Part shown: in pieces, positions 56,014 to 64,000 of the stretch
Layout: each line of letters begins with the position of its first letter
Position numbering within the stretch: position 1 is the first letter of the stretch
Notes under the pieces: generated by a model
Told to the model about the DNA's origin: nothing
Database searches by the model: none
What the model saw: only the letters and a program-made list of their open reading frames with translations
DNA from: Jonesia quinghaiensis DSM 15701
GTDB lineage: Bacteria; Actinomycetota; Actinomycetes; Actinomycetales; Cellulomonadaceae
Length of the DNA: 64,000 bases
Direction: 5' to 3'
Assembly (NCBI RefSeq): GCF_000423205.1
Contig: NZ_KE383990.1
Span: forward strand, 187,230 to 251,229
Made by a program: the position numbers and the translations under genes

Positions 56014-56838
56014 TTAGGCACTAAAAATGAATGACAGGTACCACTGTGAGAGAGGTTCTGCAACGAATAGTGACAAGTACCAGCCGAGAATCATCCAGGG
56101 GCCAAAGGGAATGCCTGACTTCCGGCCGGCTCGCCGGAGGACCAGGAGAATAACAGCGTAAAGTCCGCCAAGAACAAACGGGAGGAACCCGCCGATAATC
56201 AGATAGCTCCAGCCCAACCATCCCAGTGACATTCCGAGCACACCAGCAAGTTTGACGTCGCCGAACCCCATCCCCCCAATGACACAGAGAATGAAGTACA
56301 GAACGTAAAGGATGACACCACCGAGAACAGCGCGGATGACACTGCTCCACTCCCAGCCCGATGACCACGTGGCAAGCGCAACGAGTACTGCGACTGCTGG
56401 GTATGCGGGGAGAACAATCTTGTTGGGCAACTTGTGCGTATCAAGGTCGATGAAGGCAAGCGCCACACCAGTTGCTGTGAGGAACAAGACAGGGAGGAGA
56501 ATGCCAATATCCCCCACTACTTCGACATCGCGGAGAAACCTGAGTGCCACGAGCGCAAAAAGCACGGACGTGAGCGCTTCAACCAACGCATACCGCGGCG
56601 AAATCCGGCTCTGACAGTGTCGACAGCGCCCTGTGAGGATCAGCCATGACACAACCGGGATGTTGTCATACCACTGAATACGTGCCCCACATGAGGGGCA
56701 CGCACTTGGCGGGTGAGCCACTGACTGTCCGCGCGGCACCCGCCAGATCACCACATTCAAGAACGAACCGATGACTAAACCAAGTACTGCAGCTAAGCCC
56801 ACGATGAGCGGCCCACACGCCGCACCAAATTCACCCAT
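56014..56838 (-). CDS. pilD: Prepilin peptidase / N-methyltransferase PilD
   Basis: 274 residues, about eight membrane helices. GSFLNVVIWRVPRGQSVAHPPSACPSCG opens it; the cytoplasmic zinc loop has both CxxC pairs (CPSC, CRHC). Catalytic aspartates are in FIDLDTHKLPN and GMGFGDVKLAGVLG. It cleaves the leader after Gly and N-methylates the new N-terminus of the pilins encoded upstream. Starts five bases after the pilX-like gene. Confidence 0.96.
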   Translation of the reverse strand: MGEFGAACGPLIVGLAAVLGLVIGSFLNVVIWRVPRGQSVAHPPSACPSCGARIQWYDNIPVVSWLILTGRCRHCQSRISPRYALVEALTSVLFALVALRFLRDVEVVGDIGILLPVLFLTATGVALAFIDLDTHKLPNKIVLPAYPAVAVLVALATWSSGWEWSSVIRAVLGGVILYVLYFILCVIGGMGFGDVKLAGVLGMSLGWLGWSYLIIGGFLPFVLGGLYAVILLVLRRAGRKSGIPFGPWMILGWYLSLFVAEPLSQWYLSFIFSA

Positions 56839-56843
56839 GACTG

Positions 56844-58469
56844 TTAGGGCTCCCGGTTGGTGACTTCTTTGAAGTCACCCAACGCTGCCGTGTTTGGGTC
56901 ATCAGGTACATTCCATTTTTGGTAGTCGCCACCGTCACAGGGTTGCACAACGATTGCGCTCCAACCAAAAAGCGCCGGGATGTCAGCCACAGAAAGGCAC
57001 CGTCCATTGCGGTCTTGGATTGTCCAAGCGTTGTCGTTTCCTGTGTCACCGTAGCGTGTCCACTGAGTGTTTTGGCTCGTGCAGTCGGTTGCTCCACTGT
57101 TTGTCACAAACCGAGGGAATCGGTGCGCTGAGTAACTGCCGACGTTCACGCCACCGGGCCTCTCGCCAGCAACAATACCAGCAGAGCTAGGTGTAATGAG
57201 GCATTTGTTGCTCCCATTGTTCACCCTAATTTTCGTCACCATCGAGGTTTGGCCGAGGTCAGCATTTGGTTCGTCGTAGAACCACTTGTGGTTCCAGTCG
57301 AACCCCCCACCACCGGTTGGGTCTTGCTTACACGGATACGAGATCATAAACGCATAGTTGATACGAGCATTTGTTACGTCAAGACAACGGCCAAATTCTG
57401 CTTGGTTTACCACTTGCGAAGTCGCGTAAGAGGCGTTTCCCTTACCGACTGCTGGCAGTGGCTTAGGTTTGGGGTTGCCCGTCGAGGTAGACACAGAGAT
57501 GTAGTCACCGTTCGACACTGTTCCATCGCTGTTGACGATGAAACTGTTTGCACGATTCGTATTCGTTGCGTTCTGCCCCTGCCAGGTGTGGGAACCAATC
57601 CATGCGAACCGTTGGCCAAGAGGGTCAGTGGACCCAAGCTCGCATGGGCGTAGGGTCATGCGTGTAGGTGTTGATCCTGTTGCCCTGCCGGACAAACACA
57701 GTGGCACTCGCCCATCAAGGTCAGACGAGCTGAGGTGGATCATGTAGTCAGAACGCCAACTCCATAAGTTCCGTTCACTCGGTTCGCGGCACAGATCACC
57801 GTTCATTGGGCGGAAACGTGCTGAGCTCCCTGCGGACGTCGTTTCAGCGACAAGGCAGAACTGGCTGTTTGCATCCAAAATTTGCCCACCGCTGATCGTT
57901 CGTGTCATCAACGGGAACGTGTAGGTCGCTTCGAGTTTACGGTCCGCGACATCCTCCATCACCACTGCACGCGGATCCAATCCTTCCGATTGGATGACCG
58001 CGTAACGCGGGACAGCACGAAGCCCAATCGTTACGCCCGAGGTGTAGCAGCGCAACGCGTTGTCTGTTTTCCATTGGGCATCTCGCCCAACAGGATCATC
58101 AGCAAAGTAACTTACTGCCGCTGTGAAGGTTGTTCCTTCTGGAGCGCCCTCCACCGGTCCGCTCACAAAGCAGGGCAACTGGTGAATGTCCCCAACAACG
58201 TTTCCGGCAGCATCCGTTGTGGTTGCATTACGAATCTGCGAGATCGCGGCTTCAATACCCGCTTGCGCCGCCGACGATGTGCGGATGTTCTTGTTCGAGT
58301 AAAGGGTCGGTCGCAGCTCAGATACCACGAATCCCAAGACAAGGAGAGAAAGCATCGTGATAACGATCATTAACATCATGGCGCTCATCAGAGCCATGCC
58401 TTCTTCATGATGACGTCGAAGGCGTCTACTCAACGTTCGAATGTTCAAAGAGTTGTGTGTGCCATTCAT
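56844..58469 (-). CDS. PilX/GspK-like minor pilin fused to a lectin-like region
   Basis: 541 residues; ATG 58469 overlaps the preceding stop. A 24-residue basic leader ends at Gly24, followed by MALMSAMMLMIVITMLSLLVLG, a class III-like signal whose position 5 is Ser instead of Glu, as in PilX/GspK pilins. Residues ~193-525 are Cys-rich with five CL motifs (FCLVAE, LCLSG, RCLDVT, KCLITP, RCLSVA), paired PCE/PCK/PCDGG motifs and aromatic NHKW and QKW motifs, resembling ricin-type beta-trefoil lectins. The lectin call is by eye. Likely a tip pilin; sugar binding is inferred. Confidence 0.75.
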   Translation of the reverse strand: MNGTHNSLNIRTLSRRLRRHHEEGMALMSAMMLMIVITMLSLLVLGFVVSELRPTLYSNKNIRTSSAAQAGIEAAISQIRNATTTDAAGNVVGDIHQLPCFVSGPVEGAPEGTTFTAAVSYFADDPVGRDAQWKTDNALRCYTSGVTIGLRAVPRYAVIQSEGLDPRAVVMEDVADRKLEATYTFPLMTRTISGGQILDANSQFCLVAETTSAGSSARFRPMNGDLCREPSERNLWSWRSDYMIHLSSSDLDGRVPLCLSGRATGSTPTRMTLRPCELGSTDPLGQRFAWIGSHTWQGQNATNTNRANSFIVNSDGTVSNGDYISVSTSTGNPKPKPLPAVGKGNASYATSQVVNQAEFGRCLDVTNARINYAFMISYPCKQDPTGGGGFDWNHKWFYDEPNADLGQTSMVTKIRVNNGSNKCLITPSSAGIVAGERPGGVNVGSYSAHRFPRFVTNSGATDCTSQNTQWTRYGDTGNDNAWTIQDRNGRCLSVADIPALFGWSAIVVQPCDGGDYQKWNVPDDPNTAALGDFKEVTNREP

Positions 58470-59098
58470 GAGCGTCCCGGCCCTCCTGTCATACACACGG
58501 TATTAGGTGACGAAGCAGATGAGTTCAAAGCAACGAGTTGGACCTGCAGTTGCCCACCGCGCGAATCACCCGCATCGCCCATTCCCGCATCGAGGTACAC
58601 GTGCAATTGCTGTTTCGTGAGCATTACTCCCCCGTCATTCCCAATGGCAGTCACACGGAATGGTTGCTGCCTTGGGTCTGTCAGGTCGTTGCGCAGCCCT
58701 GTCACTGTGGTACGCCACTGTGCCCCCCCACCAGCACCAGGCTCCCAGGTACGCCGTTGGAGTTCGCCCTCGGCCCTGTTGTACCGCCACTGCACACATT
58801 GTTCGATACCTGATGCAGCATTCGAATCGACGAGGTATTCGATATAGATCGAACCGTCAACCTCACCTGGCGTGTTGATGGCTGACGCATACCGGACTTC
58901 TTTATCCATCTGTTGGAAAGTGTTGCGGAGATGGTCAGCCGCGTTTGTGACAGCTTGCGCTTTCACTGTGCTTCGGGTCATCCCCACAACAGCAGCCATT
59001 GATATCGTCAGGAGCACTGTCAGAATCCCCATCGCGACGATGAGTTCTACGAGGGTCATGCCATCCTCGCGTGAACCTTCTTTTCTGTGACGGCCCAT
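58466..59098 (-). CDS. Minor type IV prepilin, PilW/PulJ-like
   Basis: 210 residues. The leader ends at Gly13 (GSREDG), then MTLVELIVAMGILTVLLTISMAAV with Glu at mature position 5. The rest contains a helix (ADHLRNTFQQMDKEVRYASAIN) and a beta-rich domain (SIYIEYLVDSN, CVQWRYNRAEGELQRRTW). It resembles PilW/GspJ minor pilins, which prime pilus assembly. It overlaps the pilV-like stop by one base and the pilX-like start by four. Confidence 0.85.
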   Translation of the reverse strand: MGRHRKEGSREDGMTLVELIVAMGILTVLLTISMAAVVGMTRSTVKAQAVTNAADHLRNTFQQMDKEVRYASAINTPGEVDGSIYIEYLVDSNAASGIEQCVQWRYNRAEGELQRRTWEPGAGGGAQWRTTVTGLRNDLTDPRQQPFRVTAIGNDGGVMLTKQQLHVYLDAGMGDAGDSRGGQLQVQLVALNSSASSPNTVCMTGGPGRS

Positions 59099-61095
59099 CA
59101 GTTTGTCACCTCGATTGTCACCGTAGCAGTCTCCGACTCAACATCCGGAAGGTTCTTTCCGACAAGTTTGTACGTGAAAGTACAGGTGGAACGGTTATTA
59201 GGTACTTGATACTCCAGCGAGTCATTCAAGAGGTAGGTTTTCCCATTTCGCTGTTGAGTTCCATCGGTTAACCGACCGCAGGTCAGCGGAGAAACCAACT
59301 CGATGTCGACTTGTGCCCCCTGGTTGGGCGCATCATTGTCTCGAAGTTTGGGCCCAAGATTAGCCAACTTGAAGCGCTGGTTATTTCCATTGATGTCACG
59401 CGGAGAGATCGTGTATGTATCATCAACAGCGACAGGAAGAACAGTCACTGTGATGACGCCGGTTTCACCGGTCGTTGAGCGCCCATCAGCGCTAAACATC
59501 CGATAGGTGATGCGGAACTGGAATGGAATGTCATCCTGGAACCGGTAGCTAATCAGGGAACCACGCTTATTGTCTGTAGCGTTGTAGTCATTGTTCCCAA
59601 CGCGAATTTGTCCACGAATATCCAGTGGCGTGTAGTCAACAGAGACGATGTCCACGAGACAATCTGCGTCGTTCCCATTCGCTTCGTTGATACCAAGATC
59701 AACGAATTCTCCACGCTGGTCAGCAGTGATGTCGACCTCAAGGTCATTGACATACACGCAGGCGCCGGATGTGATGGTCACTTTTGCGGGAAGCGCGCTG
59801 GGGTATTTTTGTCCCTCGCCACTTCTCGCGGTGTCTACGAGGTAATAGTAAAACTCCACAGTGTCAGATCCTGAGCCTGCACTTGGCGCCTGATACACCA
59901 CCTCACCTGCAGCATTGATGCTGATCCCCTTGCTCGCAAGCTCTTGTGCTGATGAAGTACGCGCTTGGACGGTGGCAGGGGGCGCCTCATCAGTAAAGAG
60001 ATCAACCGTGGGGTTCGATGCCAGCGCAAAAGCCACCTCACGGTTCGACTCTATGGGAGTAGTCCCGTAGTCATTGGCCAGGAGTCTGTCATTAAGGATT
60101 GTTCGCGACCCATACGCGACGATCATCTCGTCGAATCGAGGGTTCGGGAGGATGTGCACAGTCACTGTTGCCGCATTGGACACCTCCCCGGATGTCCCTC
60201 TGACTTTGTACGTGAAGGTGACGGTTCCAGAAAAACTTGGGTCCGGCGGAGTGAAGATGACCCCATTGGATTGGCTACCGGTACCAACAGCCACACTTCC
60301 GTAATTTGGTGTTGGTTGCGTGAGGTCAACGATAGGACCGATTGCTGAGTCAGGGTTGTAGTCGAGTTGGTCGTTCGCGACAACTGCAAAGAATTGTGAG
60401 CCGTCACCCGCGTTCATAGAGACTTCATCGTCATATGCGTAGGGTTTAAGCACGGTATTCCACACAGCATCGATGCTTGGGTCGATCAGCGTGGCAAGTC
60501 GGTACGTCTGAAGCTCGGACCCTGGCCCCTCCGACCATGACACAACAACACGCACTCGATACATCTCAATGTGAGAGCTGCCGGCTGGGTTTGGGTTTGT
60601 GCGCACGCAGTTAGCTGACGACGTTGTCGCTGCCTTCGCGCGGAAGCACTGACCAATGAGAGTGGTGATGGTGTAGGTCTGTGAATTAACACGTTGCGTT
60701 TGAGTGAGGGGAACCCACTGGTCAGTGCTGGCCGCGGAGGGCGAGTTGTCCCACGCTGGGTTCATGTCAGCGGTGTCAGTAGGGTCAGCTGTGGCGATAG
60801 CGTCCCAGGTGGCAGTCACCGCTGCTTGGGTGCGTCCTTTCACCAGACCGCTTACACCAGTACCGGTGACGTCACCAGGCGCTACGGCTCGCGCTCGTTC
60901 CACCGCACTGTTAGCGAGCGAAACAGCAGCTTGTTTGCGTTGAAGATCCGACACGGTGGCGAGCCCCGTGATGAAAAACGCCGCTGCGGAGGTTGCCACC
61001 ATTCCAATGAGGACGACAGCAACAATCACCTCAACCATGGAGAGGCCACTCTCACGGTTGCGCTCTGCAGGCATAAACTTCGGACTGCGTTTCAT
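59098..61095 (-). CDS. Giant minor prepilin with tandem Ig/cadherin-like segments
   Basis: 665 residues, far longer than ordinary minor pilins (150-250). Leader ends at Gly17, then LSMVEVIVAVVLIGMVATSAAAFF with Glu at position 5 (PilV/GspI-like). After a pilin-like portion come repeated Asn/Asp-rich beta segments: VVANDQLDYNPDS, TFTYKVRGTSGEVSNAATVTVHI, LLANDYGTTPI, VLPVAVDDTYTISPRD, LRDNDAPNQGAQ and the terminal FTYKLVGKNLPDVESETATVTIEV. This pattern resembles cadherin-like/VCBS or bacterial Ig-type modules of adhesins. The function is inferred to be adhesion or pilus-tip extension. Confidence 0.8.
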   Translation of the reverse strand: MKRSPKFMPAERNRESGLSMVEVIVAVVLIGMVATSAAAFFITGLATVSDLQRKQAAVSLANSAVERARAVAPGDVTGTGVSGLVKGRTQAAVTATWDAIATADPTDTADMNPAWDNSPSAASTDQWVPLTQTQRVNSQTYTITTLIGQCFRAKAATTSSANCVRTNPNPAGSSHIEMYRVRVVVSWSEGPGSELQTYRLATLIDPSIDAVWNTVLKPYAYDDEVSMNAGDGSQFFAVVANDQLDYNPDSAIGPIVDLTQPTPNYGSVAVGTGSQSNGVIFTPPDPSFSGTVTFTYKVRGTSGEVSNAATVTVHILPNPRFDEMIVAYGSRTILNDRLLANDYGTTPIESNREVAFALASNPTVDLFTDEAPPATVQARTSSAQELASKGISINAAGEVVYQAPSAGSGSDTVEFYYYLVDTARSGEGQKYPSALPAKVTITSGACVYVNDLEVDITADQRGEFVDLGINEANGNDADCLVDIVSVDYTPLDIRGQIRVGNNDYNATDNKRGSLISYRFQDDIPFQFRITYRMFSADGRSTTGETGVITVTVLPVAVDDTYTISPRDINGNNQRFKLANLGPKLRDNDAPNQGAQVDIELVSPLTCGRLTDGTQQRNGKTYLLNDSLEYQVPNNRSTCTFTYKLVGKNLPDVESETATVTIEVTN

Positions 61096-61141
61096 CGTTA
61101 ACTACGCCCTCACAACTGTCCATTGTGCTCTTAACCGAGAT

Positions 61142-61160
61142 GCACCTCTGTGTGAGGTGC
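61142..61160 (-). terminator. Short hairpin downstream of pilA
   Basis: 7-bp arms GCACCTC (61142-61148) and GAGGTGC (61154-61160), loop TGTGT; a second 8-bp pair ACGGGGTG/CACCCCGT (61171-61178, 61202-61209) lies nearby. Between pilA and the minor-pilin genes these could cut read-through so that the major pilin is made in excess. No T-tract, so only tentative. Confidence 0.35.
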
Positions 61161-61304
61161 TGTCAACCGAACGGGGTGCCACCGGCGAAAGTCACCAGTG
61201 ACACCCCGTCGATTTGATCAAGGGAGGAATCTCCATAGGCACAGTGTGCCGGTGTTGTTCATCCCTCTCTCATGCCATTTCAACAGTGCTGAGTCAAGCA
61301 ACCG

Positions 61305-61715
61305 TTACGGTTGTTGCAGACCACCAGCTGCGCTGTCATAGGTGATTCCAGCAACAGCCTGGTCACCGTTCGGGTTTGTCCCCACGATGGTGTAGGACTG
61401 TCCGTTGTCGGTGTACACGAAGGTGTTTCCTTCGCTTGTGGCAACCGCATCGCCATCAATGGTGTATCCTGCAGCAGCATCCCCACCAAGAGTGGCTGGG
61501 TAGCCCTGGTTATCAACCCAGTAGTCTTCAATCTGGGTGGCGAGGGTGCGCAGGTCTGACTTAACGCTGGAGTCCACGGCCTTTTGGCGCTGGTTCATGA
61601 AGACGGGGATGGCGATTGCGGCAAGAATACCGATGATGATGATAACGACGAGAAGTTCGATCAGGGTGAAGCCCTTTTCTTTCTCGTTCATTGCCTTGGA
61701 GAGGCGAGCGATCAT
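61305..61715 (-). CDS. pilA: Major type IV pilin PilA
   Basis: 136 residues from ATG 61715 with GGAGG upstream; a longer upstream frame is discarded. Leader ends at Gly15 (NEKEKG), then FTLIELLVVIIIIGILAAIAIPVF with Glu5, the classical type IVa N-terminus. The soluble part has SSVKSDLRTLATQIEDYWVDNQGYP and a Gly/Asp-rich beta domain; no cysteine pair is seen at the C-terminus. Sits alone between two hairpins, 162 bp after pilC, suggesting a separate, strong expression unit. Confidence 0.95.
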   Translation of the reverse strand: MIARLSKAMNEKEKGFTLIELLVVIIIIGILAAIAIPVFMNQRQKAVDSSVKSDLRTLATQIEDYWVDNQGYPATLGGDAAAGYTIDGDAVATSEGNTFVYTDNGQSYTIVGTNPNGDQAVAGITYDSAAGGLQQP

Positions 61716-61850
61716 GAAGATCCCTCCATTTTCTGTGTCATGGTGAGTGATGATTGTGGCAGTGACTCCCCCATGTGATTGGAGGTCTTCTCTGCACCAC
61801 TGTGGGTATCGGCGTGTTGCAGCCGGCACTTGAGGAACGAATTCCACAAA

Positions 61851-61876
61851 TTTTCCGCTATTTTTTGTGCGGAAAA
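61851..61876 (-). terminator. Hairpin directly after pilC
   Basis: Arms TTTTCCGC (61851-61858) and GCGGAAAA (61869-61876), 10-base A/T-rich loop, one base after the pilC stop codon. Followed on the minus strand by TTTG. A weak terminator or attenuator between pilTC and pilA. Confidence 0.5.
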
Positions 61877-61877
61877 G

Positions 61878-63110
61878 CTATTGGATGAGGTTGAAGATCG
61901 AGAAAATTGGCATGTAGAGGGCGATGACCATACCGCCCACGACCCCACCAATAACGAGGATCATCAGAGGTTCAATGAGGCTGGTGAGCTGTTCGGTTGT
62001 CGCTTCAACTTCGGCGTCATAGAACTCGGCTATTTTCTCGAGCATGTCGTCGAGGGCACCGGTGTCTTCACCTACCGCCATCATTTGAACGACCATCGGC
62101 GGGAACACAGGGTTCTCAGCCAAAGGAGCAGTAAGCGATCGGCCACGCCGCACATTGTCGATGACGTCATTCGCCGCATGTTCCACAACAATATTGCCGC
62201 TGGTTTCACCCACAATCTCCAGGGCTTGCAAGATCGGAACACCTGCGCTCAGCATCGCGCCCAGGTTGCGAGTGAACCGCGCGATCGAGATCTTCTGAGT
62301 TAGCTTCCCGAACACCGGCATTTTCAGTTTGATCGGGTCAACCTTCTCCCGTACCGATTTACGGTGCTTGATCCGGTTCCACCAGATGAACCCTGCAAAG
62401 ACGAGAATCAACAGCGGGAAGATCGCGACTTTCAGAAAGTTCGACATCGTCACGAGGATTTGTGTGACAAAAGGAAGCTCTCCGCCAAGGGTGGCGAACA
62501 TTCCGGCGAACACCGGAACAATGAAAATCAACATACCGGCCGAGGCCAAGATAGCGATCACCAGAACCACCACGGGGTAGGTCATCGCAGACTTAATCTT
62601 GCCCTTGAGTTTGACCTCATCCTCGAAGTTTTTGGCGATGCTGAGCAGAGTTTTATCAAGAAACCCACCAGTCTCACCGGCCCGCACCATATTGATCATG
62701 AGCGGTGGGAACACCTTAGGGTGTTTCGCAAGCGCTGAGGAGAGCGACCCACCGGTTTCGACATCAGTGCGAACGGTTCCCAGTATGACTTGCAGCACCT
62801 TGTTTTCAGTCTGTTCAGTCAAGATGGTGAGCGCGCGTAAGAGTGACAGCCCTGCGTTGATCATTGTTGCGAGCTGCCGTGACATGATGGCGATTTCTTT
62901 GAGAGAAATCTTGTCACTGATCCCAGGGATACTGATTTCCGAGTTAAGGCCACCCGTGTTGACCTGTGTAATAGAGACAGGTTGACCGCCGTTTGCCATC
63001 AGGCGTTGGACAACCGCTGCCTCCGAGGTAGCCTCCATTTTTCCCTTGACGATTTTGCCGGATTTGTCGGCAGCCTCGTAGGTGAAGGTTTTCATGTCAC
63101 TGGCAGCCAT
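61878..63110 (-). CDS. pilC: Type IV pilus inner-membrane platform protein PilC
   Basis: 410 residues. Two GspF/PilC domains, each with a helical bundle: MSRQLATMINAGLSLLRALTIL ... GGSLSSALAKHPKVFPPLMINMVRAGETGG, and FTRNLGAMLSAGVPILQALEIV ... PLAENPVFPPMVVQMMAVGEDTGALDDML. Three membrane helices, including VVVLVIAILASAGMLIFIVPVF and the C-terminal MILVIGGVVGGMVIALYMPIF. Its start overlaps the pilT stop (TAATG). Confidence 0.97.
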   Translation of the reverse strand: MAASDMKTFTYEAADKSGKIVKGKMEATSEAAVVQRLMANGGQPVSITQVNTGGLNSEISIPGISDKISLKEIAIMSRQLATMINAGLSLLRALTILTEQTENKVLQVILGTVRTDVETGGSLSSALAKHPKVFPPLMINMVRAGETGGFLDKTLLSIAKNFEDEVKLKGKIKSAMTYPVVVLVIAILASAGMLIFIVPVFAGMFATLGGELPFVTQILVTMSNFLKVAIFPLLILVFAGFIWWNRIKHRKSVREKVDPIKLKMPVFGKLTQKISIARFTRNLGAMLSAGVPILQALEIVGETSGNIVVEHAANDVIDNVRRGRSLTAPLAENPVFPPMVVQMMAVGEDTGALDDMLEKIAEFYDAEVEATTEQLTSLIEPLMILVIGGVVGGMVIALYMPIFSIFNLIQ

Positions 63111-64000
63111 TAGAAGTTACTCCCATCAAGGTGTCCGCCCATTCCGGCGTTCGCGATGCCCGTACCTACCGGCATCGACGATCGGCCTGCAAGCCTGTTG
63201 TAGTCAGCGGCACTTTGGCACTTCTCCAAGCCGACTTCGTAACTGATCAAACCGCGTTTCGTGAGGTCAGCAAGGTGCTGGTCCATCGTGTGCATTCCGT
63301 CGTTTTTCCCAGCCTGCATGGAGGAGTAAATCTGGTGAGTCTTTCCTTCACGAATCATGTTGCGGATACCAGGAGTCGCTACGAGAACTTCTGTGGCAAC
63401 AACGCGTCCGCCACCGTCTGCCCTCTTGCACAATGTCTGGCACACCACCCCTTGAATCGCTGACGCGAGCTGCACACGGATTTGTTCCTGTTGCTCCGGT
63501 GGGAACACGTCAATGACACGGTCAATGGTTTGCGCTGCGTCTTGTGTGTGCAGAGTTGCGAAAACAAGGTGGCCGGTTTCGGCGGCGGTCAGCGCGATGG
63601 CGATGGTTTCCAAGTCACGAAGCTCTCCGACAAGAATGATGTCGGGGTCCTGACGCAACACGTGCTTCAAGGCCGACGCAAAGGAGTGCGTATCCGTACC
63701 AACTTCACGTTGGTTGACCACACACTTTTTGTGGTCGTGGAGGAACTCAATAGGGTCCTCTACTGTCATGATGTGGTCGGGACGGGTTCGGTTCGCTAAG
63801 TCAATGATTGAAGCCAAGGTCGTGGATTTTCCTGACCCTGTTGGTCCAGTGACAAGAACGAGACCACGCGCCAATTTGGCGAACGCACCCACTGATGTTG
63901 GTACACCGAGGTCTTCAAGAGGTTTAATGTCAGTTGGAATGACTCGGAAAGCTGCCCCCACGGAGTCTCTTTGCTGATAGAGATTCACACGGAATCGTGC
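63110..64000 (-). CDS. pilT: Twitching motility retraction ATPase PilT (N-terminus beyond window)
   Basis: At least 296 residues; the frame continues past the right edge with ARFRVNLYQQRDS, so the N-terminal PAS-like part is missing. Walker A TGPTGSGKSTTLASII, Asp box TVEDPIEFLHDHKKCVVNQREVGTDT, Walker B DPDIILVGELRDLETI (AIRNLIRE-like GIRNMIREGKTHQIYSSMQ) identify PilT, not PilB. PilT depolymerises pili, so these pili are probably retractile and could support twitching. No pilB is in the window. Confidence 0.96.
   Translation of the reverse strand, partial: ARFRVNLYQQRDSVGAAFRVIPTDIKPLEDLGVPTSVGAFAKLARGLVLVTGPTGSGKSTTLASIIDLANRTRPDHIMTVEDPIEFLHDHKKCVVNQREVGTDTHSFASALKHVLRQDPDIILVGELRDLETIAIALTAAETGHLVFATLHTQDAAQTIDRVIDVFPPEQQEQIRVQLASAIQGVVCQTLCKRADGGGRVVATEVLVATPGIRNMIREGKTHQIYSSMQAGKNDGMHTMDQHLADLTKRGLISYEVGLEKCQSAADYNRLAGRSSMPVGTGIANAGMGGHLDGSNF

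Noticed and set aside
1-64000. CRISPR arrays, insertion sequences, prophage, rRNA or tRNA genes
   Set aside because: No regularly spaced repeats, transposase or integrase motifs, phage genes or RNA-gene signatures were found on reading both strands.

Overview
The window is actinobacterial chromosomal DNA, most likely from the order Micrococcales. Evidence is the Pup-proteasome-associated pafB/pafC pair, tatA-tatC-helY, rbpA, the garA-ftsR FHA/MerR pair with DUF881/Sbp neighbours, an mIHF-type nucleoid protein, polyprenol-phosphate-mannose synthase, a helicase-defective PriA, frequent GTG/TTG starts, and gene order matching blocks known from Mycobacterium. Hand counts on a few lines put GC in the mid-50s percent, low for the phylum. 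I cannot name the genus. No tRNA, rRNA, IS, prophage or CRISPR array was recognised.

Layout. (1) 1-7.4 kb, + strand: end of pafB, pafC, a small membrane protein, tatA, tatC, helY and an amidohydrolase. (2) 7.4-10.1 kb, +: lnt and ppm, preceded by an unexplained nested inverted-repeat structure. (3) 10.1-16.95 kb: rbpA (-), a phospholipase-D-type enzyme (+), pyruvate carboxylase (-) and an orphan ParA-like ATPase (+), separated mostly by strong bidirectional hairpins. (4) 17-22 kb, -: pgsA, DUF881, sbp, DUF881, garA, ftsR, merR; compared with Mycobacterium the block lacks gcvH and the DUF151 nuclease gene. (5) 22.3-24.3 kb: a DEAD-box RNA helicase. (6) 24.3-34 kb, -: coaBC, metK, priA, fmt, rsmB, rpe, hisE, hisG and a PH-domain protein. 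(7) 34-44.6 kb, -: pyrR-pyrB-pyrC-PH protein-carA-carB-pyrF, then mIHF, gmk, rpoZ. (8) 44.8-47.6 kb, -: acyl-CoA synthetase, nusB, efp. (9) 47.8-49.8 kb: accessory insert between efp and aroQ (HAD-like protein, small membrane protein, SatD-like HTH protein). (10) 49.8-53.2 kb, -: aroC-aroK-aroB-aroQ. (11) 53.3-64 kb, -: a type IV pilus locus, pilT-pilC-pilA-pilV-pilW-pilX-pilD-pilM-pilN-pilO, running off the right edge.

The most unusual content is in the pilus locus: two oversized minor prepilins. One is a GspK/PilX-like pilin without Glu5, fused to a ricin-type lectin-like region. The other is a 665-residue pilin carrying tandem Ig/cadherin-like segments. Together they suggest an adhesive, possibly sugar-binding, pilus tip on a Gram-positive cell.

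Regulatory signals supported by the sequence include a PyrR binding loop whose lower stem contains the pyrR Shine-Dalgarno, a SigR/SigH-type promoter for rbpA, a consensus promoter for garA-ftsR, and a probable leaderless promoter plus repeated AGTCAAG elements at the SatD-like gene. A further genome-scale oddity is an abrupt switch in synonymous codon composition (C/A-ending to G/T-ending) inside metK.
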